Shown: positions 29,809-43,251 of the stretch, one piece after another
Layout: every line of letters begins with the position of its first letter
Numbering within the stretch: the first letter of the stretch is position 1
Origin: Cristatella mucedo
Taxonomy: Eukaryota; Bryozoa; Phylactolaemata; Cristatellidae
Assembly (NCBI GenBank): GCA_009760855.2
Contig: WPIO01000033.1
Span: forward strand, 2,437,501 to 2,499,500
Reading direction: 5' to 3'
DNA length: 62,000 nt
Program-made: the position numbers and the translations under genes
The notes under the pieces: generated by a model
Database searches by the model: none
What the model saw: the letters and a program-made list of their open reading frames with translations, nothing else
Told to the model about the DNA's origin: nothing

Positions 29809-30011
29809 ACAGATCAATTGGCAAGTTAGGGAACCTTTCTCTCTTGCATGGCCGCGAATCATACAAAACTGAAGATCACAGATATTTTCAATGCAGGTAA
29901 CTACGACGATGCCTAGCGGGTGCAGAGCTGTATCTTTTGAGGGTGCGAAGCGGGCCTCCCGGTTCAGGAACAGGGACCACATGGCTTCCGAGCCGGTAAT
30001 GTCGTCAGTGA

Positions 30012-30614
<603 letters not shown>

Positions 30615-31020
30615 AACTTCCCATACACCTAAACTGGCTCCCCATCAAGTAGTGCATCAAATTTAAGCTTTTGTTACTTACTTTCAGGTCCTTTCATTCT
30701 TACCTACCTATGGAAATGCTTCCTGACTAGGCTCCGCACGAACCGTACTACCCGCTCTACTGGCTCTATTATTTCAGCTGTATATCTAACCAACCATTAT
30801 TCCTTCGTAGACTGTGCTTCTATTTCGGATGCTCTCAATGCCTGCTTCCGACTGTGGCAGGCCATGAAATCATTGAACCTTGATTTTATTTACAAAGAAG
30901 CTCAAGTTCCACCTCTTTCTTAGAGCATTCACTCAGTCCGCCTAAATTGTCTTTTGTGCGATCTTGCTTGCTGACACTGTGCGTGCTACTCCTAAGCAGT
31001 TTTTATGCTTCCTATGTAGC
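30615..31020 (+). mobile_element. Decayed LINE fragment, RT C-terminus and 3' UTR
   Basis: Aligns to the L2-like C-terminal region from CTGGCTCCCCATCAAGTAGT (LHWLPVKQ in other copies) to the 3' UTR with TGCTTGCTGACACTGTGCGT. Many substitutions. Its 3' end abuts the tail of an opposite LINE at 31027. Confidence 0.65.
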
Positions 31021-31026
31021 ATATTG

Positions 31027-31260
31027 AAATAATAATAATTAACTTGTATAGTGCCCTCACATAAATTGGTCTCTTTTCAGGAACTTTACATTAGTTGTAA
31101 AGGAAGCACGATCAAATAGCTAGTGGTAGCACGCTGAGTGTCGACATGCAAATATGGTTAGTGGTAGCATGAACAAGTGAGCACGTACGTATATGCGCAC
31201 AGAGGACAAGTAATAAGGAGCCAGCAAGTGCTGTGAGAAACATGTGCTTTAGTTCTTCTA
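31027..31260 (-). mobile_element. LINE 3' tail and UTR
   Basis: (AATAAT)n then GTATAGTGCCCTCACATAAA, GGAACTTTACATTAGTTG and TTAGTGGTAGCATGAACA on the plus strand. Probably the 3' end of the element that continues at 31640 after about 380 bp of foreign DNA. Confidence 0.65.
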
Positions 31261-31639
31261 TGGTTCTATACAAACAAATTATTTATTTAGTGTTACTTCT
31301 TACGAACAGGACAGTTTGTGAAGAATGAAGACCATTTATAACTATTCACGCAATTTACTTAGGGGTCCTCACGTGCTCACTCTGTGTAATTAGCGAGGAG
31401 TGTTCATTCAGTGCATCGGGTTTCTTTTCCACAGTGTATTGCATGCCCAACACCTTGCAGCCCAAGGCAATAAACACATGTCCTTATCTATAGGCTTTCA
31501 ACCAATCTACCAATCTAGCTTCATATAAATGAGCACTTTATTGCCGCCATAAAGATACTCTTATAGGCGAATGTTATCTTACCTGTTCACAGCTTGGTCT
31601 TTAGAGGCTGCCATATGAAATAGCTATGCATACTGATCT

Positions 31640-32500
31640 TATGCTTTAAAGCGGCTGCTGCTGTGGTCTCCGAGTTTACCATTAAACAAATCTGGTTGTA
31701 CGCGAGATCTACCTAGCCTAGTGTGGAGGAATATTTCTGATGGGTAGGCTGGAGCCAGAGAATGGAGAGACCAAAAACTAAGTGACCGAAAATTTAAGAC
31801 GATGCTCTGCTCGATTGCGAGCCAGTGCCGATCGGCGAGAAGTGGTGTGATGTGGCAACTACGACATTCACGACAGACAAGCCTAGCTGCAGAGTTTTGC
31901 ACTAACTGTAAGCGCCTGATTGCACAGGCCGGTAAACCAGAAAGCAGTGAGTTACAGAAATTATGATGGGATGTCACAAATGCATTGAGCCATTTAGATG
32001 TGCTATTCCTATCTAAACAAGCCCGAATTTCAGAAATTTTATGAAGCTGAAATTAGGTAGACTTGATTGTGGTGCTGATGTAGTCGTCTAGCGAAAGGTT
32101 ACTTTGGAACATGAACCTAGATTTCGAGCTGATTCAACAGGAGATATGCTGGCAGAGCCGGTTTTGAGCGTCAGCCTTTCCAAATTATAAATTACACTTG
32201 GCTTTCCCATAACTATAAATTTGGTTTTATGATCATTCAATTTAAGACAGTTTGCTGTAATCCATGTGCGGATGTCATCAATACATGCAGGAAGGAAATT
32301 GAGAGAATTTGACGTGTTTGAGGGATGGAAAGGATGAAAACAAAGGTACAACTGAGTGTCATCCACATAGACGTGAAAGCTTAGATTGTGCTTGGCAACC
32401 AAATCGGCAAGAGGAAGAGTATAAACTGAGAAAATGGCAGGACCAAGCACGGAGCCCTGAGTATACTGAGCATGACTGAATTTGAGGATTTGGTGCATCG
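31640..32500 (-). mobile_element. L2-like LINE, RT palm and C-terminal piece, decayed
   Basis: Minus strand 32498-32088 encodes TQGSVLGPAIFSVYTLPLAD and a palm motif with one change, VYVDDTQLYL; 31977-31639 encodes HHNFCNSLLSGLPACAIRRL. A frameshift separates the pieces. The Ala of YADD is Val here, which by itself is tolerated in some RTs, but the frame is broken anyway. Confidence 0.85.
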
Positions 32501-33689
32501 CGCAGCTAGAGATCTTTTCTCCATCAGATGAGCACCTGGTCAGCTTGCATAAAATTCTTCAGACACGCATTAGTATAGCAGTGGAAAGAGAGCCTAGCTG
32601 AACAAAGGAAGTAATGAATGACACGTACAGAGCAGTGAATTGGTGCACAGCCCGAGTTCACTGTCACCCGAATTTCTTATGTGTAGCTGAAAAGAGACGC
32701 CGCATGAAACTAATCGGCTCATGAGCTATGGGTGCAGACGGTTTTGCAGCATGCGATCCCGTCGCATGATGCCAGCTAATGAGCGAGGCAATGCAGTCAT
32801 TCAAAAGGAGATCACCATCAGTGTAAAGGCAATGAAATGTGAACATTTTACTGAAATCAAACGCGAAGAGCCACGAAAGATTGCGGTTTATGATAATAGA
32901 TTGGCAAAACTGAAAGTTTCAAAATTGAAGTTGAGCTTACATAGATTTTGTAAGCCGTGACACTTAGTGGCCCCCTCGTTTTCTTATCCCTCCGGGCTTT
33001 TGTCTGAGATAGTTAATCATAAATTCGGAGAGCTTAGTTTTTCTACAGGAGTCCATACCTGTAAAAGCAGAGAACTGTTTGTTGAAAAAATAATTATCAC
33101 CTTTTTAATTTTCCAAGTAACACTTCCACGAATAGAGAAAAAGAGAATCTGAAACACTTAAATAATTAAACGTGAGGCATTTTCTTTGTTCACTTTCAGG
33201 CAGATTTATAACTGTATCACTTCCGTGGACGTTAGGCTCTGTTTCAATGCTCGTCTGATTTGTATCTAATGGCATTGCACACTTGCAGCAGCCTTATATC
33301 TACAATACAAACTTTTATAAATTCAGATTTTTTTCTCTGAAATTGGTAGCTCAAAAAAGGATGTGGTTCTGAATTTTTAAGATTCTTTTTAAAGCTTTTC
33401 ATAAGAATGCAACAACTCCCAACATGCAGAAAATTCTGTATTACTGAGTTTACCAGATATACATACGTATTTTATCCTTTTTAAATTTCAAAAAAGAAAG
33501 TTAATTTTTCTGAAATTTGTATGTGCACAATACTCGGAGAGCCGGTTCATCAGCTGCGACTTCTATTTTCGGAGATACCCTTATAAAGCTAATTGTCACC
33601 TCCCGACATAGAGCGCTGTGAATAGTTTTAATTGTCCGTTGCATAAATCTTCCGAAAATTAAAGTTCTTGTGACAATTGTATACGGAAA
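32501..33689. other. No gene recognised
   Basis: AT-rich with short frames. The last ~100 bases may already be LINE 5' UTR. Confidence 0.4.
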
Positions 33690-34644
33690 CGATACAGCTA
33701 AGACCTGTTGAGGCTATTTTTTATTGTCGTTTGACCGTAGCGTGAAAGAAATTACGTGCCTATCGATATCTAAACGCTTATCGCTTCTGGTTGATGGGTC
33801 TCCAACGCTGGCGGTGGCCTTAGCTACGCCGGCTACTAGTAACCTACATGTTTTTTATGATCGTGCGCGCCTATTATCGCTTCGTCATCGTTGCTTAAAT
33901 GCATTACTAGATGTTACTGCTGTTTCTAAGATTCCTGAATTATGCATTGATAAAATGAAAGCATCCCCGAGCCGCCGCGTGGCCGGGCCGCCAGCTTAGT
34001 TTGCTGAGTCCGCTCGTTTGGCGGGAACGGTGAGCTGAGTGACCGGTCGTTTGATATTCATAGCATCGTCTCGAACCACTCGGCACGCTCCCCCACAAGC
34101 GTCACTGTGGATCTTTCTAACTTAGTGGTCATCAGGCTTGTAATAACTTTGACCGCTCAACTTAAAGCTTGTCTTTGGAATCCTCGCTCAATGTGCAATA
34201 AACCTCTAGTAATGAGCGACCTTATTTCTGAAAACGTTCTTGAGCTGCTTGCCCTAACTAAAACTTTGCTAAAATCGGTAAACTGCTCGACAATTAAAGA
34301 CGCTACCCGACTGGTTTCTCATTCTTTCACACCCCTAGATCATCAAAACTGGAAGTGGGATGCTATTATCGTGCGCTCGAAATTCAACTTCAAGCTATTT
34401 GCAGTACCCTCGAAGAAATCTTTCGAATCAATCGTCTTGGTTTCACCCGAAAAAAAGCTACCGATAGTGGCAGTAGTCTGTCGCCCACCAGGCACCAAGT
34501 CCTGCTTTGACTCAGATTTCTCCGATCTCATTTCGATTCTGTGTCCAAGAAATCGATCCTTCCTCGTTATGGGTGATTTCAACATTCATATGATAACTTA
34601 TCTGACGCCTTCAGCACTGAATTTCGTGCATTGACTGAATCATC

Positions 34645-34813
34645 GTCTCTTGTGGCTCATGTGTACGGCCCCACTCATATCAAAGGTCACACACTCGACC
34701 AAATTTTATCATGCAACTACACTTTGTCATCAAAAGTGTAGTTGCATGAGAAAATTTGGTCGAGTGTGTGACCTTTGATGTGAGTGGGGCCGTACACGTG
34801 AGCCACAAGAGAC
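34645..34813. repeat. Long hairpin: 81-bp inverted arms, 7-bp loop
   Basis: Left arm 34645-34725 and right arm 34733-34813 are reverse complements with three mismatches and no gap; the loop is GTCATCA. The left arm is normal LINE endonuclease coding sequence (LVAHVYGPTHIKGHTLDQIL in frame); the right arm is the same stretch inverted. Confidence 0.97.
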
Positions 34814-35340
34814 CAAATATACGAAATCCTGATTATCTGACCCCATGGGGATCTCATTCAGTTTACACTGTGTGTCCTTTGTCTTCCTCTTCTAAAATCA
34901 CCTGTAAATCGCGAAACGTCAAGACCCTTGACCTAGATGCTGTCCGTGCGAGAATATCTGCCACATCTCTGCTCCTCAGTACCCCTTCCAATCATCATTG
35001 GTAGATAGCTACAAGACGAAACTAGCTGACATGATCAACAAGTTTGCACCTCTGACTAAGCGCACTGTACGCTCTCGCCCAGATGGCCTATGGTTCAACA
35101 CAAGCATTAAGCTAGCTAGGTCCTCTAAGCTCAAGCTTGAAAAAGCATGATTCGCTATCCATCGACAGGCACACGAGGACTACTGTAGGTCGTACCAATC
35201 GATCCTAGCAAAGGCCAAGTCTAGCTTCTATAAAAATATTGTTGAATCACAGATGCAAAGCCCAAAATGCTAGCGTCGACGATCAATTATCTCCTCAGTC
35301 GCTCCCAGGTTAGCTCCTTACCTAATGATCCCTGTGATGG

Positions 35341-35524
35341 GTAAGCCGTGATGGCACACTAAGTAAGGCGGTTGCTTTCACAACCTCGGTTCCGAGGTCG
35401 TGGGTTCGACTCCTGCGGTGGGCGATTATTTATCGCCACTGCAAACGGTGGTGATAGCCGTAAAGGCTCTTCTGTCGCTATGCAAAAAGAGGCTGTTTAA
35501 TCAGCTAGGATTTATTTATTTATG
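35341..35524 (+). mobile_element. SINE family B copy
   Basis: tRNA-like head: GATGGCACACTAAGTAAGG (box A) and GTGGGTTCGACTCC (box B), then GCGGTGGGCGATTATTTATC, GTAAAGGCTCTTCTGTCGC and (TTTA)n. Inserted in the LINE at 33690, hence younger than it. Confidence 0.8.
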
Positions 35525-36225
35525 GTCTAGCTGATCGATTCTCTAGATTCTTTGTCCAGAAGATAGACGAGATCAGGGACTCCGTACCAGCGATGGCAGC
35601 ATCGCCCCCAGGGAATGGTACAGGTCACAATGATACCTAAAAATGTCTACGCTCAAGTAGGTCACTTGTGACCTCGTCCTGAAGTTCATATCGCAATCAA
35701 AGAAGACAACAAGTCCTTCGGACCCTATTCCCACTGTCCTGCTCTTAAGTTGCATTGATCTGCTAATGCTATGCATAACTGACATAATTAACATGCCATG
35801 TCAAAGAAAGTAAAAACGCATTTATTTATCACAGCATTTAATGACTCCCTGTGATTCGTCCTGTATGTGCTCATGCGTGCTGGCACTGTTGCATGCTGCC
35901 ACTAACCACCTTGCATGCTGATCCTGTGCATGCCACCCCTTACCATGTTATTCATGTTGTTTATGAAGCATGATACCACTCACCATTCAATCGTGTTTTC
36001 TTTGCAGCAAATACAAAGCGCCTAGAAAGAGATTGAAATTTCTAAGGGCGCTTTATCAAGTGTGATGTTATTATTATTATTATTTTTTAATTCGCTATTG
36101 CATTGGTTGATGACCGGCAACTGACAACATACTTCATTTTCATACATTTCATACATTTATACATATTTATTGAATCGTAGATTATTTAAGATCCAACCAG
36201 AGCTTCCCAGCTCAAAGTGACCTGT

Positions 36226-36390
36226 TAGCTGACTTAACAGCCTCTTTTTATAGCGGTAGAAGAGTTTTTACGGCTATCACCAACGCTTGCACCGGCAATA
36301 AAGGATCGCCTACTGCAGGATTCGAACCCACGACCTCGGGACCAAGGTCATGAAAAGCAACCACCTTAACTAGTGTGCCATCACGGCTCA
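36226..36390 (-). mobile_element. SINE family B copy
   Basis: The minus strand reads GAGCCGTGATGGCACACTAG, then GTGGGTTCGAATCCTGCAG, then GTAAAAACTCTTCTACCGC. It lies 140 bases after the LINE end at 36085. Confidence 0.78.
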
Positions 36391-39300
36391 GGGTTGGATT
36401 TGTACCCCTGTCTATTAATATTGAGTGAAAATATAGCTATAATCTCCTCACTGTATACACTTTATTACTTGAGGAGCCCTTGTGGCCTAACCAGAAGCTA
36501 CAAGAATATACATCCACTCTAGCAAAATGCGTTTTTTAAATTTATCCGCTGAGGTAAAGTAAAATCGAAAAGATGTTTTTTAGGTCCTTGCATTTAGAAA
36601 TTAGCTGCTCGTCAGCCTTTCCTCTGCGTTAAGTACAATACCAGGACGGCAGCGGAGACTAATTTTGCATGGAGTTTTGACCGAGCTAAACCGCATGGCA
36701 TTTTGTAGTTTGTATATTGCATTTGTTGGCAGATTTTAAATCTCCAAGTCTGGCTAAAACTTTTAGTCAGTAAACGGAAAAAAAATATTGGACAGGTGAG
36801 CACGAAGGGCCGTGGCAGACATGGTGTGACCTGACGCATTATGAAGCAAGTCAACCGCTGAGGCAGTAAGAGCTACCACTGTTTAGGAAAGACAGAAGTA
36901 TTCTCACGTTTTATAGAAATAAATGCGGTACTTTTTAAGCTTTATGAATAATAACTGAGTAACTTTCCATAACCATGTTTGGCAAGAAACACAGTCAATA
37001 ATTTTTAAAGTTATTAGAAGTTATTAATCTTTATCAGCCAGTTTTGACAGAAAGACTAGGACCAAGTAAACTAACTTTCAACATGACACATCAGGCCGAG
37101 CACGCAATACTTCAAAACGCAGTAAAAGAATCGCGGCAGTTGGTGAGATAGATACAGCACTAAAGCCCTAAAATTTAGTTAGTGTTTTTAATGATTATAT
37201 GGTCACACTAAGGAATATCAGCGATAGAGAAACAGAGAGCGCCAGGGAACGTGACTACCTCGTTCTTACATACTTGTCAAGTTGTATTACTTCGCAAGTG
37301 AATGAAGCTGCCCTGCACTCAAAACTAAATTTCATCGACTGTTTTAGCTGTCTCGTGTCAGAAGAATAAGTGAGCTTCACGTCACCGCTCTCCGTTCCTC
37401 TGAGATACCGATGGCAAGCTCAACTGAATAGCATGCTGAATACTAATCAAAGTACATATTCAAGACCATAGTTTATTTGATACTAAAAATCAATTGGAAT
37501 TTCATAATCCGTCGAGTATTTAGTGCCCGCAAATAAAACTGTCAATTATTTCTCAAGTTAGAAGTGTAGCATCCCTAGACACAAAGACATTTACAAAAGA
37601 AGCTATACAACCGCTGTTTTGCACATAATTTGCTTCATCTTTAGGGATTACCCTTTACATACTTATGCAAACTGAAATTTACGTTTTAATAGAAATAATG
37701 ATAAACACATTTTAATGCTTAAGAAACTAAATTGCAATCTAAGCATTTTACATTTGCTGGAAAGGGTGCCTGCCTATTGGTTTATCACGATGTGTACATT
37801 TTCATTATGCATAATTTTCGCGGACAGAGTGTGCAAATGCTGTAAGTGGCAGCTGGGTTTGCGGCTTCTTTTTTAAAGTCATCAAGACCAAGGACATATT
37901 AGTGTCAAGCAGTCAGTAGTGAGACCCAAATTTTTGAGCATGGAAACTGAAGGCGCGATCGCAAAAGAATTCTACCTTCGTTAGCGACTCAGCGACTAAG
38001 AGGAAGGTCAGATGTCAGAGCGTCGAGAGCTCACGTTTCCTTTGTTTCCGTCAACTCCCTCGTTTTACTTATGCTAGTCGCAAATCTGCTAGCAGAATGC
38101 GTAATTTCTGCTCCAAAACTAAGGAGCAGCTCTTTCTCGTGTAGCATGCTCAGCATTTAGGCAGCCAGCTGCCACAGCTTCGCGAAGCGAGGTGGCTCGT
38201 ATCTTGATCAGACCCATTGAGCCCATTGGCGCCCAGCTTATTCATGCATGAGCATTGCCTGCGTTAAGGCAACGAGCCAGGACGTAGGCGTTGCAAGGAT
38301 CATTCTATAGCCGCAAGGTGAACGTGGCGTGTCAGGCAGTTCTTCCGTTAACGCGGCCCTTCGGGTCGGTTCAGGGCATGCCAGAGAGCACTGGCCTCCT
38401 TTCCTATGCTTGTCGTTGGTCTATTTGCCGCTCGTGCACAGTTGAAACGGATGCATTGTGATTTCAGTTCAGTAGTCTGTGCTCTTCGGATTCGGCTGGG
38501 GTATACGCGGGCTGCGGCATAGGTAAGCGAAGCTGCACTGCACGCTCGCTACAGCTGAAGCAGGCAGAGCGGCGGCGGCAAGGGCGGCGGCACCCGACCT
38601 CGGTGCCTGGAGGCTCTGCTGGTACTGCTTTATGCAGCCATTATAACCTCCGATAGTGGACACTGCGGTAAATATACTCCGCTCTCGGTTTGTACACGTA
38701 ATTGTATTGCTACTGCTCAGTGTGTCGGTAGCTCGCTAAGAAACTGCTGCCGCTGGCGCGCGAAGCCGTTCTGGAACTGCTGTCCTGCGAGCAAACGCAG
38801 CGCAGGCGACAAACGCTGCCACTCCGCATTCGTGACGACGCGTGGCAGATTTCGTAAAGCTGGCTCCTCAAAGCTCGCAGCTACAAAGTGTTGGAAGCCG
38901 CTTCGATAGATGCAGGTGTGCCGTCGATATAGTAGAGCACGAAAGCACTCTGATAATACATTTATATAACCAACTCTAGAATCACCAAACCTCTTAATAA
39001 TTCCATGCTATTGCAGCAGAGCTGTTTATTCCAAGGACACATAGGATCTACTTGATCACAGAACGAGCCATCAAAATGATTTAGCATGTTCACACTTCAC
39101 TCTCCCCCCTAAATTGAGGCCTATTTAGATCCAGGCTAACAAAAGAATCGAGCCCAACCAGCTATTAGTGGGTGTCAACCTGCGACTTTACCTATTCATT
39201 AAGCTCCAATATAGATTTCAACTCTGGATTTTCTGACGCTGTCTTCTCCTACGTATTGATCACCAACAGCCACTTCAGGATCGAGCTGTGCTTCAATGCG

Positions 39301-39639
39301 TCTTCTGAATCCTTGGCTTTACTAAGGCTTAGATCACCTACACTTGTCTGGAGACATACGCTTAAGCCTCCATCTCATAGGGTACCTGAATTTATCTCAT
39401 TATTAGAACTGGCTTATCGCACAATAGCGCACACAAGGATCAAACTTCTATGCATGCGCTTCAAAAGCGATTCCGGTTGCCACGGATCAGCACGATCCGT
39501 GGCAACGTCTCGTCTTCTCTCGGTAAATGCTTGTGTTCTACATCGCTAGATTGTGACCGATGAGACATTATTAGCGCTTACTTATGACCAGGAATCGGTT
39601 ATGTGATAAGCTATGGTCAGGTGACATGAAGAACGAAGT
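36391..39639. other. No gene recognised; one LINE trace and a GC-rich stretch
   Basis: 37695-37930 keeps a faint minus-strand LINE 3' end (AAGCATTTTACATTTGCTGG). 38150-38900 is relatively CpG-rich without a supported frame. A perfect 13-bp stem lies at 39476-39506. Confidence 0.4.
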
Positions 39640-40000
39640 CGTGCAGTAGACAAGCAGCTAAGCCCTCAAGATTAATTCAGGCAGTGGAGTTTCGCTCCAG
39701 GCTTTGAGCCAGACAGTACTGTAGTGCTCTCTGCGTCGTTCGAGATTTGTGCGCCCTGTGGCTGGTTCTGGAAGCCTTGACCCTCAGTGACTGTCGAAAT
39801 GACGGCTCTACTCTAGAGATATGGAGTTTCTATATTAAGGTGTGGGCGCACTTCACTAGAGCCGTGCTCGGCTGCCCTCGGTTCACCTGGCTACGTTGGC
39901 GCTGCAGTTGTAAGTCGCTAGCCCAGCATCAAGGCTCGGGCTTGACCTGCATTTGTCGCGCATCTGCAAGGACACTGTGTGTATGGCCTAAGGGCTTTAG
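39640..40000 (+). repeat. Unclassified dispersed repeat, copy 1
   Basis: Shares with 49500-49850 (plus) and 50105-50275 (minus) a pattern ending AAGTCGCTAGC, preceded by CTTC-GT-CG-TG-CTGC blocks at equal spacing. Similarity is moderate. Boundaries are approximate and no coding potential or TIR is clear. Confidence 0.4.
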
Positions 40001-40132
40001 TGAGAAGCTAAAACCCGTTTGTCACGTCACATTCAGTTGCATAGTATTTGGAGTGTGATTAGCAAGGTCAAGCAGGGCTTTCTATTAGTTGCATCTACCA
40101 GCAGACTTACAAAAGCATTGAACTATTAAGTA

Positions 40133-40298
40133 CCGTGCTGGTTTGGACCAGTGGCTATGGTGCTCGCTCCAACTAAGGTCAAGGCGAATGCAGTTGAGTA
40201 CTGAGGTTGTAGGCTCGAGCGCTGTAGCATATGTGAAGTGCCTGTTTAAATATTAAGTTTTCTTACGGCGCTATACAAATGAATTATATGAATTATAT
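40133..40298 (+). mobile_element. SINE family A copy, diverged
   Basis: GTGCTGGTTTGGACCAGTGG (box A), TAGGCTCGAGCGC (box B), ATGTGAAGTGCCTGTTTAAA, GGCGCTATACAAATGAATTA, then an AT-rich end. It carries an extra ~15 bases before box B. Confidence 0.72.
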
Positions 40299-42558
40299 AT
40301 TATGTTACAATAATATTTAAGATAGCTAATCATGACGAGAAGTCGGATCTACAAGCTTCTTTGACACACTTATTCAGCAATCGTAGCGTGGTCGTAACCT
40401 CAAAGAAGTTGGCTGACATACAGAGTTCAGAATATAAAGACATTGCTTTCATTGTGTTCAAATTTCAATTGAATAATCTCAGAAGTAGCTAGGTAGGCAT
40501 CACTGTCATCACCACATTAATTGCATATAGTCCTTAATACGAACAGGGATTTTCAACATGTTGAAAGCGTGAGACGTACCAAGAGTACACATTGCATCGC
40601 ATACCATCGGCATATGACACCTGTGTATTCCCGAAACAAGGGTCTTCAGCGGACAAATAATAAGTGTGCAGCAGTCCCATCAGTCCTAGCACAGATACCA
40701 TTGGCAGCGTGATCTTAGATAAGAAAAACACCTCGGCCAATAATAGAGCAGTATTTCATCACTTTAGCAGTTTTTTCCAGCAGAAGTATCGAGGTACGTT
40801 TTAACTTTTATAGGCTTCACAACGTTCAAAACTGGCACCGCAGGAACGATCACTGTGCTAATTGCATGTCCAGTCAAGTTTAAGGCACGCGATGCAATAC
40901 CTGCACTATACCTGCAGCTAGCTCCTTGCTCTAGTATAAAGGATTAAATTCTGGCCTCCCGAGCTATATACCAGGCTTCCCGACTTTTTCACGCGGAGCT
41001 TCAACCGTAGCCTTCACCTCTTCAGCCTTAGCGTTCACCTCTGCTACAATGTTATTTACCTTGCCGCTTTTGAAATCTACTAGATTAGCCGCAATTGGTC
41101 CACGCAATCTACCATATGAATTCAAGCTTCTAAGTAATCTTCGAGATACTCATCCGTGGATTGTATGTTTTTAATATCACTTCTTCTGCTTAATATCACT
41201 TCTATCACTGCTTCTAATCTTTGTTTCAGGTATTGTGTATTAGCATTCAGAGCAATGGCACTCTAAATAAATGCATGCCACAATTCAGCCAGATGCTCAC
41301 TAGCTGCGAATATTCTCCCAAGAGCTATGTGAGGCGAGTGCAATTCAATAATTCATTGAGTGGCAAGTGGCATTGCTTTTCAATTCACCAAGTTCTGTTA
41401 AGCAAAGGTCCTTGAAACGCCGAAATTCGCAAGGAAATTTCTGTTTAATCCCATGCTTCGGCAGACCAAGTGACTTATTCAGTTTAAGGCACTCAGTTCC
41501 ACGAAGGTTTCATGCTCTATAGCATCGACATCGGTTGGCATGCTGCAGTCACCTTTCTCAGTAATGTGACCACAACAATGATACTAGCAAGCGATAACTC
41601 TATAGATCATACAAATTCGAAACTATTAGCAATAATGCCGCACTTCAGACACCAATTGATACGAACTGGTATGTTGGCTCCGGAAGTACACTCCTTCTAA
41701 CAAACGTGGCGAACATAGAAATTGCTAGTCCTTGAGGGTGCTGCTTGGCAGATACTGGCGAACCAAGGAGCACAGCCAGCGAGCACAGCTAGCTAGCTGT
41801 GCTAGGACAGCTAGCGAGTATTGGAAGCGAGTTCGTTACTCGCAGGTGTGCGAATGATATTATATCAATTGGCAAGCCTAATACCTTAAGTCCGCTTCTT
41901 TATTGGAGAGCCGTATATTCCGGCGCCCTAAAGGGCAATGCATTCACAGGAACAACCCTGATTTTCAAATGACTAGCCATCACTGCAGTTGACTTTTTAT
42001 ACGGTCCAAACCCTAAATTGTGACATATACGGTTCTCAAATAGCACAGTTTAGGACCCGCTAATAATCTCTAGCAGCATCATCGTGTAGCTGATTTAGCA
42101 TGTCCCTACTTCTCAGTCCTTTTGCCGTGACCGGGCAGTGCATTCAATCACAATTTAGTTGAGAGAGTAGAGCAGTAGAGCAGTCAGCCCGTCTGATGTC
42201 TTTCCGTTAGTCGTCAAATCAACAGCAGTCGGAATTGCAACCGGTAGTTTAGTTTTATCCCGACGTTCGTAAAGTGCAATCAGATAAAAAGCCTCCGATC
42301 GTCTCCATATCCGTGAGATTGCCGAGACTCGTTAGCACCACTGGAATGCCCGGGCGCCGCGCTACAATGACCGGTTAGCATACTTTGACTCCAAGTGTAG
42401 ACAAATAAGTATCAGTCCGACAGATGAATGGCAAGTCTTTGTGGCATCAAATAAGTGTCGTATCTGATTTTCAAAACGGGTACGCTAGCATCAAGAAAGT
42501 CTTTTTTATTATATATAACAGTTTCGCCTATTGTTAGACGATGACGTCGGTGGAAAGA

Positions 42559-42597
<39 letters not shown>

Positions 42598-43251
42598 GGT
42601 GCGCCTTATGGTAAGTGCACAGCCCTACCTATGAGCAAGGTCGCTGCAATTGAAAACCGCTGGCCGTTCGCACCCGAAGTGCTCCTTGAACAGCACGATA
42701 AGGACGCCGTACCGGCAGCACCAGCTGTCACGATAGTAATGGGAAATTAAACACCTGCTGATTGTATAGCGTTCCATCTTTGAGTAGGCTCCTTAATTGG
42801 GTGCGTCTCTGCTTCACCAACGACCTTGTAATGGATGTCCTCACCGGCCTGCAACTGATCGCCAGCAATGCCTCCCTATGTTTACCACAACTTGTGTTCC
42901 TTTGATGCGCCATGGACTTCTGACGGTCCGATTTTCAGGGGGCTTGGAGCACACTTTAATTAATACCTGCCCGAGCGTCCTAGCCCTCCTCTAGTAGTCA
43001 ACGTCTTTCAGAACTTAATTGTTAGAAAGGCCTCGATACCAAGATGACAGCTCCAGGGTATTTTCTTCTGAGTGCTTGAGAAGCCTAAATATCATCCTTC
43101 CTGTGGATGCTTCCTAAGGACTCAGCTCGGCTTGGCGGACGAACCAATCATAATAGAGTCCATACGAGGCTAAACCACACCTACAAAATTATTGCACGAA
43201 CACGCAGATATCTAAGACAGAGAAGTAAAGTCTTCGGCGAAGAAATAATTA
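40299..43251. other. No gene recognised
   Basis: Includes a perfect 22-bp palindrome at 41782-41803 and a (GA)n at 42556. No protein signature. Confidence 0.4.
42556..42594. repeat. (GA)n microsatellite
   Basis: About 38 bases of GA, preceded by AAAGAGAGG. Confidence 0.93.

Larger units (their letters stand above)
33690..36085 (+). mobile_element. L2-like LINE with endonuclease domain, rearranged
   Basis: The most 5'-extended copy with a readable endonuclease: 34107-34634 encodes AQLKACLWNPRSMCN, VVCRPPGTKS and FLVMGDFNIH (APE-type endonuclease blocks). It is then interrupted by an 81-bp-arm hairpin (34645-34813), resumes to 35340, is split by a SINE B (35341-35524), gives the RT N-terminal linker to about 35800, and jumps directly to the last ~280 bases (3' UTR, hairpin GCGCCTAG...GGGCGC, (TTA)n), so the whole RT core is deleted. 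Immobile. Confidence 0.85.
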
